Shown here: positions 1 to 8,200 of the stretch, one piece after another | How the letters are laid out: each line of letters opens with the position of its first letter | Numbering within the stretch: the first letter of the stretch is position 1 | Assembly (NCBI GenBank): GCA_021735285.1 | Contig: JAIPHI010000045.1 | Location: 1 to 16,173, forward strand | Origin: Fidelibacterota bacterium | GTDB lineage: Bacteria > Fidelibacterota > UBA2242 > JAFGTP01 | Direction of reading: 5' to 3' | DNA: 16,173 nt | Notes under the pieces: generated by a model | Seen by the model: the letters and a program-made list of their open reading frames with translations, nothing else | Told to the model about the DNA's origin: nothing | The model's database searches: none | Translations under genes and position numbers: made by a program

Positions 1-362
1 TTTGTAATTTTGCACCCTTTTAGAACATTATTAGCGACCTGCTTACTTACAGAAGAAGTGAATTCCAGGGCTTCAGCGTCTTCCCCTACACCACTTTCTT
101 GCATAAAGTTTTTGAACATACTGGAAACCTTGATCTCTATGGTCCGGGCAATAGCGTCGCGAGCTCGGGCGTCGGCAGCTTCTTTAGCAAGTCCCATACT
201 ATGTTTAGCAGCATCTCCGGCTTCATAAATAGCATCTTCAGTCTGAGGTGGGTTCAAATACCACTCCGGAATATCACCCATTTTGGCCTTTTTCGGTCCA
301 CCACAATTGAATAGCATTAAAGCCAGTGGAATCAGGATGGCAATTACTAGTAATTTTCTCAT
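1..362 (-). CDS. LPP20-like lipoprotein, 3' part missing (left window edge)
   Basis: The first 120 codons of a lipoprotein gene that runs off the left edge. Translation starts at an ATG (360-362) behind a strong AAAGGAGAG. The N-terminus MRKLLVIAILIPLALMLFNC is a lipoprotein signal peptide with Cys20 as the likely lipidated residue, followed by GG. The mature protein opens with a PEWYLNPP stretch, then YEAGDAA, then an Ala/Arg-rich helix (AKEAADARARDAIARTIEIKV). This is the pattern of the LPP20 family: PEW-x-L/NPP, a short strand, and a helix in which repeated Ala-Arg-Ala residues pack on a sheet. LPP20 proteins are envelope lipoproteins, including H. pylori LPP20 and Vibrio FlgP. It is the last visible gene of the four-gene minus-strand operon, 30 bases after the previous stop. 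Membrane location is likely the outer membrane, but this is inferred. The family call rests on the N-terminus alone. Confidence 0.8.
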   Translation of the reverse strand, partial: MRKLLVIAILIPLALMLFNCGGPKKAKMGDIPEWYLNPPQTEDAIYEAGDAAKHSMGLAKEAADARARDAIARTIEIKVSSMFKNFMQESGVGEDAEALEFTSSVSKQVANNVLKGCKIT

Positions 363-365
363 AAT

Positions 366-374
366 CTCTCCTTT
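366..374 (-). promoter_or_regulatory. Ribosome binding site of the LPP20-like lipoprotein gene
   Basis: On the minus strand AAAGGAGAG lies 3 bases before the ATG at 362. It is a near-complete Shine-Dalgarno sequence and fixes the start that gives the lipoprotein signal peptide. Confidence 0.75.
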
Positions 375-392
375 AAATTTAGGAATTAAATT

Positions 393-1736
393 CTACATGT
401 TACCTTTTGTTAAAAATGTTACAAAGTCGTCTTTTTGGATGTCGATTCTTTGTAGTGCTACTTTAATTGCATCTTCTTTTGATTTTTTTGACAGGCCTTT
501 ACCTTTCACCATGTAGGAGGCTAAGGTCGCTCCGGATTTATTCTTGACCATTTGAAAATTTACTCCGACTTCAATCAGATATTGAGTCCCGAAAGGCGAA
601 TTAATTTCTCGTTCATTCAGAATCTCATGGTCATACCGGATGGAAAGAGGAGCCTCCGGATTAAGCTGGAAGCCACTACCAGTGATGATATTTTCGATCT
701 TTTTGGTTAACTCCTGATAATTTTCATTTTCGTCAGGCTTTAAAGCAAATTGAATGTCAGGAGTCCGAATGCTATAATGAACTACAACTTTTGAGCGAGA
801 CAGCAGGTCTCTTATATTAGCCGGTAACAATTCTGAGGCCATCATTACCTCGGCTGCACCACTTCCCGTCTCCATACCCGTTGGTATGGCTTTAATTCTG
901 AAATTCGTAAGCCCCTGAGCATTGGTTCTTAGCTTGGAGATTAGTTCACCATCTTGATATCTTACTATTACGGGAAAGTTCCGGACTCCAGTCTTATGGT
1001 GTCTGGTATATAAAACCTGCACGCTAATTTGGTCGGGTAAATATTCCCCACTCATTCCGGTTTGTTGACCCCCATCTATTAGTTCAATTTCGAGATTACT
1101 AATAATATTTCTCATTTCCGCAATTACATCTTCTTCTGAGTATATTTCTTTCTGTCTGTATGATTTACCTGTTAATGATACTAGCAGATTATTTTTTGGT
1201 TCATATTCGGTGACTATTGCGCTTGCCCTGTTATAATTTTCAAAAGCGTTAAAAATCCTTCCACTATCTATATTGCTGCGAGCATGATCAATTAATTGAT
1301 TACTCTCTTCTATAATTTTATCAATTTCTGTTTTGAGAGATTGAAAGTAATTACTCTTATTAAGGATGGCAAGGGCATAATATTTATTATTAGATTGGAC
1401 TACTTCAGCCATTTCAATGCCTGAGACAGTAGCATCCACCGAAGATTTGGTTTTCGAAATAATTGTAGAAGAAGTTTCAATTTTATTTTTAGCGGCTATT
1501 TCTTTTTCTTCGGTTGTTAATTCCGATTCTATTTTTACTTTTATCTGTTTGATAAGGTCAGCTCGGGCTCGTTCAATAGCCTGGCTCCTTTCCCCGGCAA
1601 TACCTATTCCCAGGAAGTATTGAGAAGAGGGATATCTATAATGTTCTCCGGAGGTAACCCATTCCGGAGTTTTAGCCCATAGCTGGAAGACAAAAAGTAT
1701 TATTAGTAATAGTAAATATTTTTTATTGAATTGCAT
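393..1736 (-). CDS. Secreted LPP20-domain multidomain envelope protein (FlgT-like architecture)
   Basis: A 447-residue exported protein from the ATG at 1736. A longer reading from 1760 adds 8 residues but would overlap the upstream gene and lacks a ribosome site; the ATG at 1736 has AAGGA at good spacing and gives a clean signal peptide (residues 1-21, cut after LWA). Mature residues 22-130 begin KTPEWVTSG and continue with FLGIGIAGERSQAIERARAD, an LPP20-type N-terminal domain. A helical stretch follows (about 130-190). Residues about 228-280 look like a small beta-sandwich of the kind that decorates surface and transport proteins (FPVIVRYQDGELISKLRTNA). The C-terminal 120 residues form a second alpha/beta domain ending in an Ala/Lys helix. 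No catalytic motif is seen. The LPP20-plus-accessory-domain arrangement resembles FlgT of the Vibrio flagellar H ring; that resemblance is inference, and the molecular role is unknown. Confidence 0.8.
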   Translation of the reverse strand: MQFNKKYLLLLIILFVFQLWAKTPEWVTSGEHYRYPSSQYFLGIGIAGERSQAIERARADLIKQIKVKIESELTTEEKEIAAKNKIETSSTIISKTKSSVDATVSGIEMAEVVQSNNKYYALAILNKSNYFQSLKTEIDKIIEESNQLIDHARSNIDSGRIFNAFENYNRASAIVTEYEPKNNLLVSLTGKSYRQKEIYSEEDVIAEMRNIISNLEIELIDGGQQTGMSGEYLPDQISVQVLYTRHHKTGVRNFPVIVRYQDGELISKLRTNAQGLTNFRIKAIPTGMETGSGAAEVMMASELLPANIRDLLSRSKVVVHYSIRTPDIQFALKPDENENYQELTKKIENIITGSGFQLNPEAPLSIRYDHEILNEREINSPFGTQYLIEVGVNFQMVKNKSGATLASYMVKGKGLSKKSKEDAIKVALQRIDIQKDDFVTFLTKGNM

Positions 1737-1745
1737 TCTTATTTC

Positions 1746-1751
1746 ATCCTT
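1746..1751 (-). promoter_or_regulatory. Ribosome binding site overlapping the upstream stop codon
   Basis: On the minus strand the upstream gene ends TTT TAA and the ribosome site TAAGGAT begins inside that stop, 9 bases before the ATG at 1736. This decides the start of the LPP20-domain gene and suggests the two genes are translationally coupled. Confidence 0.6.
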
Positions 1752-3030
1752 AAAATTCATTTTCGATTTTTAATAATATGAGCTTTCCTGTCAGTGAAAC
1801 TCTGTTTATTACACCAACTCCATTATAATTGTTTTTTATCGCTCTATAAATATCTGTTGTAGTGTTGAATTTATCAGGAGCGATCCAGAGCCGCACGTCA
1901 TATGTGTAGTCTCCGAATCCCTCTTCCTTCACATTTTGAGCTATTTTTTGAAAGATATCACCCATTGAAAAAATTATCTCTTCTGCTTCATTTTTTGAAT
2001 AATTTTGGCTGACTTTAACCATAATTTTGTACTGAAGGCCTTTGCTAATATCTTTTTTCCAGTAAGCATTAATCCTACTAAGCACACTATTTATTGCAGA
2101 ATGCAGGGCTTCTTCGATTAGTACTTTTTCAGGAGCGTTACGCTCTTCACTATATCCAGTTTCAGTACCCAGTAATCTGCTGGTAGTTGTTTCGTAAGCC
2201 TGACATCCTACTATAGCCTTTTTAACTTCTGTCGAACCTACCATGCGGGATGCTATAGAAATATTGTAAGTGATATAAATATCACTACCAATCGAGAGGG
2301 CCAGTAGATAACTATAATCTTCATTTGTGCCACTTAAAGCAAATTGGGCGGCTACCTGTTCCTGCATTTGTTGCTGTTGTTCGGGTAAGATCACTTCATA
2401 CTTTCTGGCTGTCAAGTAGGATTGAATTACCTCCGCACCGGTTTTATAGTTAGAATTTTGAGTTAATAATTCAAATGGTGATTTTTCACCTTCTCGTGCA
2501 GGAATAACCATTATATTGGGTAGGCCGAGAGTCTCTTCCAGTTCCGATCTGTCCTTAATAACTTTTTGATTAGCTAAATATTGATTCAGTAATTGAGTAT
2601 TTATTTTGTAATCTTTCACGATTTTTAATATGTTCTCTGTAAGTTTAATTCTATCCTGGAAGTATTTGGCCTCCCATACGATAAACTGTCTTAAATTCTC
2701 TCTTTCAAAAAAGACTGCTTGAATTTTTTCAAAATTATGTTTTTCAACCTCAGTTTGTAAAATAGGATCAGTTGAGCCCCTTAATAAATACCAGATGGCA
2801 GCTTTTTCAGCATCATACTCTGCTTTTTGATTTAATTCTCTGGCAGTAACTTTGTCAAATAATCCTTGTTTCTCACAAATTCCAATCCCGGTAGCTCGCA
2901 CCATTACTTCTGTGGGTGAAGTACTTTCAATAATTGTAGCCTGTCTTGAAACCGGTAGAATATTTTTACCATTTATCAAGATGGCAAATATTAATAAAAT
3001 TAAAAACTGTTTTTTTGTAATGTTTTGCAT
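1750..3030 (-). CDS. Secreted envelope protein, DUF6175/CsgG-LpoB-like
   Basis: A 426-residue exported protein. I chose the ATG at 3030 because it directly precedes a signal peptide (MQNITKKQFLILLIFAILIN). The alternative TTG at 3069 would add 13 polar residues before it. The ribosome site is weak either way (AAAAAAAGA). After the signal comes a domain opening SPTEVMVRATGIG and containing YDAEKAAIWYLLRGSTDP, which I associate with DUF6175 proteins of Bacteroidota. From about residue 172 to 295 the pattern changes to a CsgG/LpoB/TolB-N-like alpha/beta unit: a strand (NIMVIPA), a helix, KYEVILPEQQQQ, a strand in a SDIYITYNISI run, and AYETTTSRLLGTETGYSEER, where the protein reports a target strand followed by a Thr-Gly turn. 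The C-terminal 100 residues are alpha/beta and end without a motif I recognise. It overlaps the ribosome site of the next gene. The fold assignment is by pattern only; the function is unknown. Confidence 0.75.
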   Translation of the reverse strand: MQNITKKQFLILLIFAILINGKNILPVSRQATIIESTSPTEVMVRATGIGICEKQGLFDKVTARELNQKAEYDAEKAAIWYLLRGSTDPILQTEVEKHNFEKIQAVFFERENLRQFIVWEAKYFQDRIKLTENILKIVKDYKINTQLLNQYLANQKVIKDRSELEETLGLPNIMVIPAREGEKSPFELLTQNSNYKTGAEVIQSYLTARKYEVILPEQQQQMQEQVAAQFALSGTNEDYSYLLALSIGSDIYITYNISIASRMVGSTEVKKAIVGCQAYETTTSRLLGTETGYSEERNAPEKVLIEEALHSAINSVLSRINAYWKKDISKGLQYKIMVKVSQNYSKNEAEEIIFSMGDIFQKIAQNVKEEGFGDYTYDVRLWIAPDKFNTTTDIYRAIKNNYNGVGVINRVSLTGKLILLKIENEF

Positions 3031-3093
3031 AGATAATCTTTTTTTATTTCTATTAATTTTAATAAACAAAACCTATTTTTGCAGTGAATTAGC

Positions 3094-4821
3094 TCACATA
3101 GCATTAGAAATTAGCGAACCCGGACTAAAAGGCAAGGCTGGTACTGAATAGTGAAAGTAGAGGCCATAAGTTCTTCCTATACTGGAAATTTTTGGCCAAG
3201 AATAATTTTCAAAGTCGTTTAAAACCGGAACTTTGTCATCTTCCCGTTTTACGATCCATAGATTAGCTGCGGGAAAAGCATTAAAACCTGCATAGATACC
3301 AATATTAGTGTCTATGTTGAGAGCATATTCTAATCCCAGGTTGAACCGGCCTCCAAAAGAAATATTCATCAAGCTAACATCATCTTTATAATTTGCAGTT
3401 ATGGAATAAGCCTGTATTCCGGCCTTAGCCTCCCAATGGAGAGCGATACGACCTAAATAATATTTTTTCAAATATCCCAAATGTCCATCCATATAAAATG
3501 CAAATGAATTAATATTCTCCTTAGTTTCGATTATTTCAAATATAGTCAGGTCCCCAAATTTTATATCGGCTATTACATCATCATATATAATTTTACTTTT
3601 GGCTGGTACAAGGGCTCCAGTAAAACCAAAAGTAAGAAATGATTGGCGAATGCCTGTTGCGTTGGCAATATTAGCATTAATGTCCAGGTCAAGAGCAGGA
3701 ATAAAACCTGAATAAGAATTAAAAACAGCAGCAATATCGTCATTATCTTCTTTTCCAATGAATAATCCGGAATCGATATTAACAGGAAATATCCTGGTCT
3801 TGAGTGAAAAATCAATTCCAAGACGGGGATGTTCCATGACTACCATGCCACGAGCCCAGTCCCCCTTTTTTATAGCCCAGGCTGATGATATATAGGGTGT
3901 ATGCGAGTTCTCATCGGCAACCGAACCAACTCTCACAAATCCATCTTTATGAAATTTTGTTTGACCGCGTTGATTTCTCCTCCATTCTCCTACATAATAT
4001 GGTTGATCAAGCTTAATTCCTTCTTGCTCTCCAAGAGGAAATTTTACATGTCTGCCTTGGGCCTCTGCAATAGGAGCCAATAGCTTGAACATGTCTAATT
4101 CGCGGGTTCTTGTCTTTAGATTTATGCCCATTGTTTCAGCAGCAGAATGGATTGCTTCCAATTCCGTAGCTTTCCAGCTGTTGTCTTTGTCCTGAGATAT
4201 GGAAACCCTGGATGAGACTGTTGCTATTTTTTCAAGTCCGGGAGCATCACCTGCAATGATGTGGTACCATAATAAGCCTCCTGCTAAAGAAATATTAACT
4301 TCATCCTCATCGTCGTTACGTGATAGGTTAAATTTATTTATATAGGGAATATAGAGATAAGATGAATTCATAACCTGTTCCAGTTGGTCAGCAGTGATAC
4401 CGGATTCCTTTGCTTTTTGAGCAATAAATGAATTTTTCTGAGTTTCAGTTACCAGATTTTTAGCCCGCATCTCCTTCTTTATATCTAATAGTTTTATGAT
4501 TTCTATGACTACTGTCTGATCCAAAATCGCTTCAACCTGCTCAATACTAACGTTTCTGTCTAATTCATTCTGAAACTCTTCCAGAACTGATTCAGGAATA
4601 GGATTATAATCGAATCTCTCCATTTTGATCGCTTCTTCAATTTTGGATAAATAACTCCTTTCCAGATTAGCGGACATCTTTTTACTGGAGTTAATATATA
4701 GCAATCTATTAATAAAGGCGATTGACTTGCGTTCATATCTTGAGGAAGCTGCAATTAGAGGAAAGGAGTAAATAATTATGAATAAAACAATTAGAATGAC
4801 TTTGGTTGTCTTGAACACCAC
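3094..4821 (-). CDS. Secreted protein with probable C-terminal outer-membrane beta-barrel, function unknown
   Basis: A 575-residue protein and the first gene of the minus-strand operon. The start is a GTG at 4821 (a second GTG follows at once) behind AAAAGGAGAG. Residues 1-25 are a signal peptide (VILIVLFIIIYSFPLIAAS). Residues about 30-160 are helical and charged, with two segments rich in Glu/Lys. A central alpha/beta region follows (LAGGLLWYHIIAGDAP, then a YYVGEWRRNQRGQ turn). From about residue 350 to the C-terminus there are alternating polar and hydrophobic strands with aromatic girdle residues (LGYLKKYYLGRIALHWEAKAG, FGGRFNLGLEYALNIDTNIGIYAGFNAF), typical of a small transmembrane beta-barrel. 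The chain ends SNAM rather than in an aromatic residue, which is unusual for a BAM substrate. I do not recognise a named family. The three genes downstream suggest a joint envelope complex in which this would be the pore or anchor. Confidence 0.75.
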   Translation of the reverse strand: MVFKTTKVILIVLFIIIYSFPLIAASSRYERKSIAFINRLLYINSSKKMSANLERSYLSKIEEAIKMERFDYNPIPESVLEEFQNELDRNVSIEQVEAILDQTVVIEIIKLLDIKKEMRAKNLVTETQKNSFIAQKAKESGITADQLEQVMNSSYLYIPYINKFNLSRNDDEDEVNISLAGGLLWYHIIAGDAPGLEKIATVSSRVSISQDKDNSWKATELEAIHSAAETMGINLKTRTRELDMFKLLAPIAEAQGRHVKFPLGEQEGIKLDQPYYVGEWRRNQRGQTKFHKDGFVRVGSVADENSHTPYISSAWAIKKGDWARGMVVMEHPRLGIDFSLKTRIFPVNIDSGLFIGKEDNDDIAAVFNSYSGFIPALDLDINANIANATGIRQSFLTFGFTGALVPAKSKIIYDDVIADIKFGDLTIFEIIETKENINSFAFYMDGHLGYLKKYYLGRIALHWEAKAGIQAYSITANYKDDVSLMNISFGGRFNLGLEYALNIDTNIGIYAGFNAFPAANLWIVKREDDKVPVLNDFENYSWPKISSIGRTYGLYFHYSVPALPFSPGSLISNAM

Positions 4822-4824
4822 GTG

Positions 4825-4834
4825 CTCTCCTTTT
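4825..4834 (-). promoter_or_regulatory. Ribosome binding site deciding a GTG start
   Basis: AAAAGGAGAG on the minus strand sits 3 bases before the GTG at 4821. No ATG lies at a usable distance, so the gene of the putative barrel protein begins with GTG. Confidence 0.65.
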
Positions 4835-5226
4835 ACAGAATTATCAAAATTTTAAATAAAAATATTTATTATTCAAACATTTTTCATATGAAGATATATA
4901 ATTATCAGACTACTTCCTCTAATTAGAGTTTAACCTATCCTCGCAATCTAAGACTAATGATAATAATTTCATGTGAGGCAATGCACATCGTAATATAAAA
5001 AATATTTAGTTTTTATGACAACTAAAATAATAATATTTCATCAAAATACACTGTTATTTTTCATTTAGCCTGGTTTTTTATAAATTTTATATTAATCGAG
5101 AGGAATTTTTTAATATTTGCAAATCCTCAAAATTCGTTATAAAATATATACTCATGAGCAGTAATATCCTTAATTATCGTACAGATTGATATGTTTAATT
5201 TATCATCAATTTAATTATATAAATAC

Positions 5227-5232
5227 AGGGGG
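5227..5232 (+). promoter_or_regulatory. Ribosome binding site of the first Tricorn gene
   Basis: AGGGGG lies 11 bases before the ATG at 5244. The spacing is long and the sequence is G-rich rather than GGAG, so initiation may be weaker than at the second Tricorn gene, which has a canonical site. Confidence 0.5.
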
Positions 5233-5243
5233 CGTGTGAATTT

Positions 5244-8200
5244 ATGCGTAAATATATGATTTTTGTGATCATAATGTTTTTTTCTATATCGGGATTTGTC
5301 CGGGGGCAGGTGGATGCGAAACTAATGCGTCATCCTGATGTCTCAGACAGTTTGATATGTTTTGCTTATGGTGGTGATATCTGGATTGTGGATAAAGAAG
5401 GGGGGATGGCAAAAAAACTTAGTTCGCCTGCAGGAGAAGAAAGTTTTCCCCGTTTTTCTCCTAATGGGGAGAAAATTGCTTTTAGCGGCCATTATGATGG
5501 TAACAATGATGTATATATTTTGCCAAGTCAGGGGGGCTTTCCTCAAAGAATCACTTCGCACCCAGGTAGTGATAGACTTGTGGATTGGACGCCAGATGGC
5601 AACCAGTTGATTTTTGCCTCCAAACGGCAGAGCGGCCGCAGTCGGTTTAACCAATTATATCATATCTCAACAGAAGGAGGTCTGGCCCAAAAATATCCAG
5701 TCCCCTATGGAGAGTTTGGTGCCTTAGCTCCTGATCAAGAAATCCTGGCTTATATGCCTAAATCAAGGGATTTTAGAAATTGGAAAAGGTATCGAGGAGG
5801 AGGTGCTTCAGAGATTTGGCTGTTTGATCTTAATAGTTATCAATCAAAAAATATTACACAGAATAAAGCGATTGATGCCCATCCAATGTGGTATAAAAAT
5901 TATATTTACTTTCTATCGGATAGAGGGGTTCAAAAAAGGCACAATATCTGGCGTTACAACCGCGAAAACGAAAAATATAAACAAATTACCCATTTTAAAG
6001 ATTTCGATATTACTTTTCCGGCAATTGGACCTCAAGAAATAGTTTTTGAAGCTGGTGGTGACATTTACTTATTAAACCTGGATACAGAAGAATATCATTC
6101 CGTAAATATTAATCTAGTTTCCGATCTTTCTCAAGTGAGGCCTAGAAAAATAACAGCGGATAAACATGGACAGAATCCTACTGTTTCCCATGATGCTAAA
6201 CGAATTATAGTAGAAGCCAGGGGGGAACTGTTCTCCGTACCAGCAGAAGAGGGATATACAAAGAATATAACCCAGACTTCTATTAATGCAGAAAGAATGC
6301 CGGCCTATTCTCCCGATGGCTCGCAACTCGCTTATTGGAGTGATAAGGAAGGTGAATATAACTTATATATAAAAGATTTGGGAAGCAATGAAACAAGCAA
6401 AACCACGAATTTTAAAAAAGGTTTTCGCTATCAAATATTTTGGTCGCCGGATGCCAAAAAGATAGCATTCATCGATAATCAGGAATATATTTATATCTAT
6501 AATTTGGACAAAAAGCGTTTAATCAAAGTGGATCGCGAAATCGACCAAACTCATCCTGGTTTAGATAATTTTAGGATTAAATGGTCGCCTGATAGTAAAT
6601 GGATAACCTACTCTAAAATGCTGCCAAAAGGACAGCGGGCGGTTTTTATTTACAACCTTGAGAATCAAAAAGTAGATCAATTAACATCCGGGTTTTATAA
6701 TGCCTTTTCTCCTGTCTTTGGGCCTGATAATAAATATTTCTACTATTTATCCAAACGTAGTCTTGATCCGGTATATAGCTCAATTGATGCCACATGGATC
6801 TATCCCAATACTACTAAGATAATTGCAGTGCCTTTAACAGATTCAATTGCCTCGCCACTTGCTCCCGACAATGATCAATTAGAAAGAGAAAAAGAAGATG
6901 ACACTGATAAAAATAAGGACAAGGACAAAGAACAGGAATTTAAAATAGATATTGATAATTTTGAAGTCAGAATGATTGAACTGCCTCCTGAAGCCGGGCG
7001 TTATTCAAATCTTGCTGCCATTAAAAATAAAATAATATATCAAAAATATGCTAATAAAGGCTCGGGAGATCGCAGTTCTTCCGTTAATTACTTTGATTTG
7101 GAGGAAAAGGAAGAAAAAACTGTTGTTAAAGATGCTGATAATTTTATTATTACAGGTTCTGATGAAAAGCTGCTGGTAGAGAATAAAAACAAGTTCTATA
7201 TAGTAGATATTGCTCCTCAACAAAAACTTGATCATCCTGTAGCTGTTGATAATTTAAAAATGACAGTGGACCCCAGAGCAGAATGGACTCAAATTTTCAA
7301 TGAGGTATGGCGTAAATATCGAGATTATTTTTATGATCCCAACATGCATGGGGTTGATTGGATGGCTATGAAAAAACGCTATGGTTCTCTACTCGATGAT
7401 GCAGTAACTAGAGGTGATGTGAATTTCATTATTGGGAACATGATAGCTGAATTAAATTCCTCTCATACTTATATTTTTGGTGGTGATCTAGAAAGAGCAG
7501 AACGTGTAAATGTAGGTTTGCTGGGTATAAACTGGGAGCTGGAAAAGGGTGCATATAGGATTGCAGAAATAATACAAGCTCCTAATTGGGAAAGTGATGT
7601 TCGTTCTCCTTTATCTGCACCGGGAGTTGATATTCAAAAGGGTGATTATATCCTTGCTGTCAACAATATTGAACTTGACATTAACAAAGAGCCTTATTCT
7701 GCCTTTACCGGTCTTGCAAACAAGACAGTGGCCTTGACTGTGAATGATAAACCGACTTTTGAAGATGCGCGTGAGATCATAGTGAAGACTTTGTCCAGTG
7801 AACGTAGATTGCGAAACTTGGCCTGGATCAGACAAAACAGAAAATATGTGGATAGTTTATCAGATGGTAAACTGGGGTATGTCTATATGCCTAATACGTC
7901 CACATCCGGCCAAACAGAATTAATTCGACAGTATTATGGACAATTTGACAAACAGGGTTTTATTATTGATGAGAGATTTAATAGTGGAGGGCAGTTATCT
8001 CATAGATTTATCGAATTGTTGACCCGCCCAATCGTGCATTATATTTCTCGTCGAAATGGTCCTAATTGGCAGATCCCAGAACAGGCTCACTCGGGCCCCA
8101 AAGTGATGCTAATTAATGGCTGGAGTGTGTCAGGTGGAGATGCATTTCCCTATGTATTTAAGAGTAAAGAGGTTGGTCCGATTATAGGAACTAGAACTGC

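Larger units (their letters stand above)
4822..5243. promoter_or_regulatory. Divergent intergenic region between the envelope operon and the Tricorn operon
   Basis: About 420 bases of very AT-rich sequence separate the start of the minus-strand operon from the start of the first Tricorn gene, so promoters for both directions must lie here. I see no gene, tRNA or riboswitch-like structure. ATTGAT (5185-5190) and ATCAAT (5205-5210) form a short inverted repeat about 55 to 35 bases before the Tricorn start. This is a possible operator or part of a promoter, but a 6-bp match in AT-rich DNA is weak. No convincing -35/-10 pair with 16-18 spacing was found on either strand. Confidence 0.45.

Noticed and set aside
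1737..1760. Upstream ATG start for the LPP20-domain gene
   Set aside because: It overlaps the end of the upstream gene and has no ribosome site, while the ATG at 1736 has AAGGA at normal spacing and an uninterrupted signal peptide.
3031..3069. Upstream TTG start for the DUF6175/CsgG-like gene
   Set aside because: It adds 13 polar residues before a good signal peptide and has no correctly spaced ribosome site; the ATG at 3030 was preferred.
4840..5243. Riboswitch or small RNA in the divergent intergenic region
   Set aside because: The sequence is almost all A/T with no stable stem or conserved GC-rich core; only a 6-bp inverted repeat was found.
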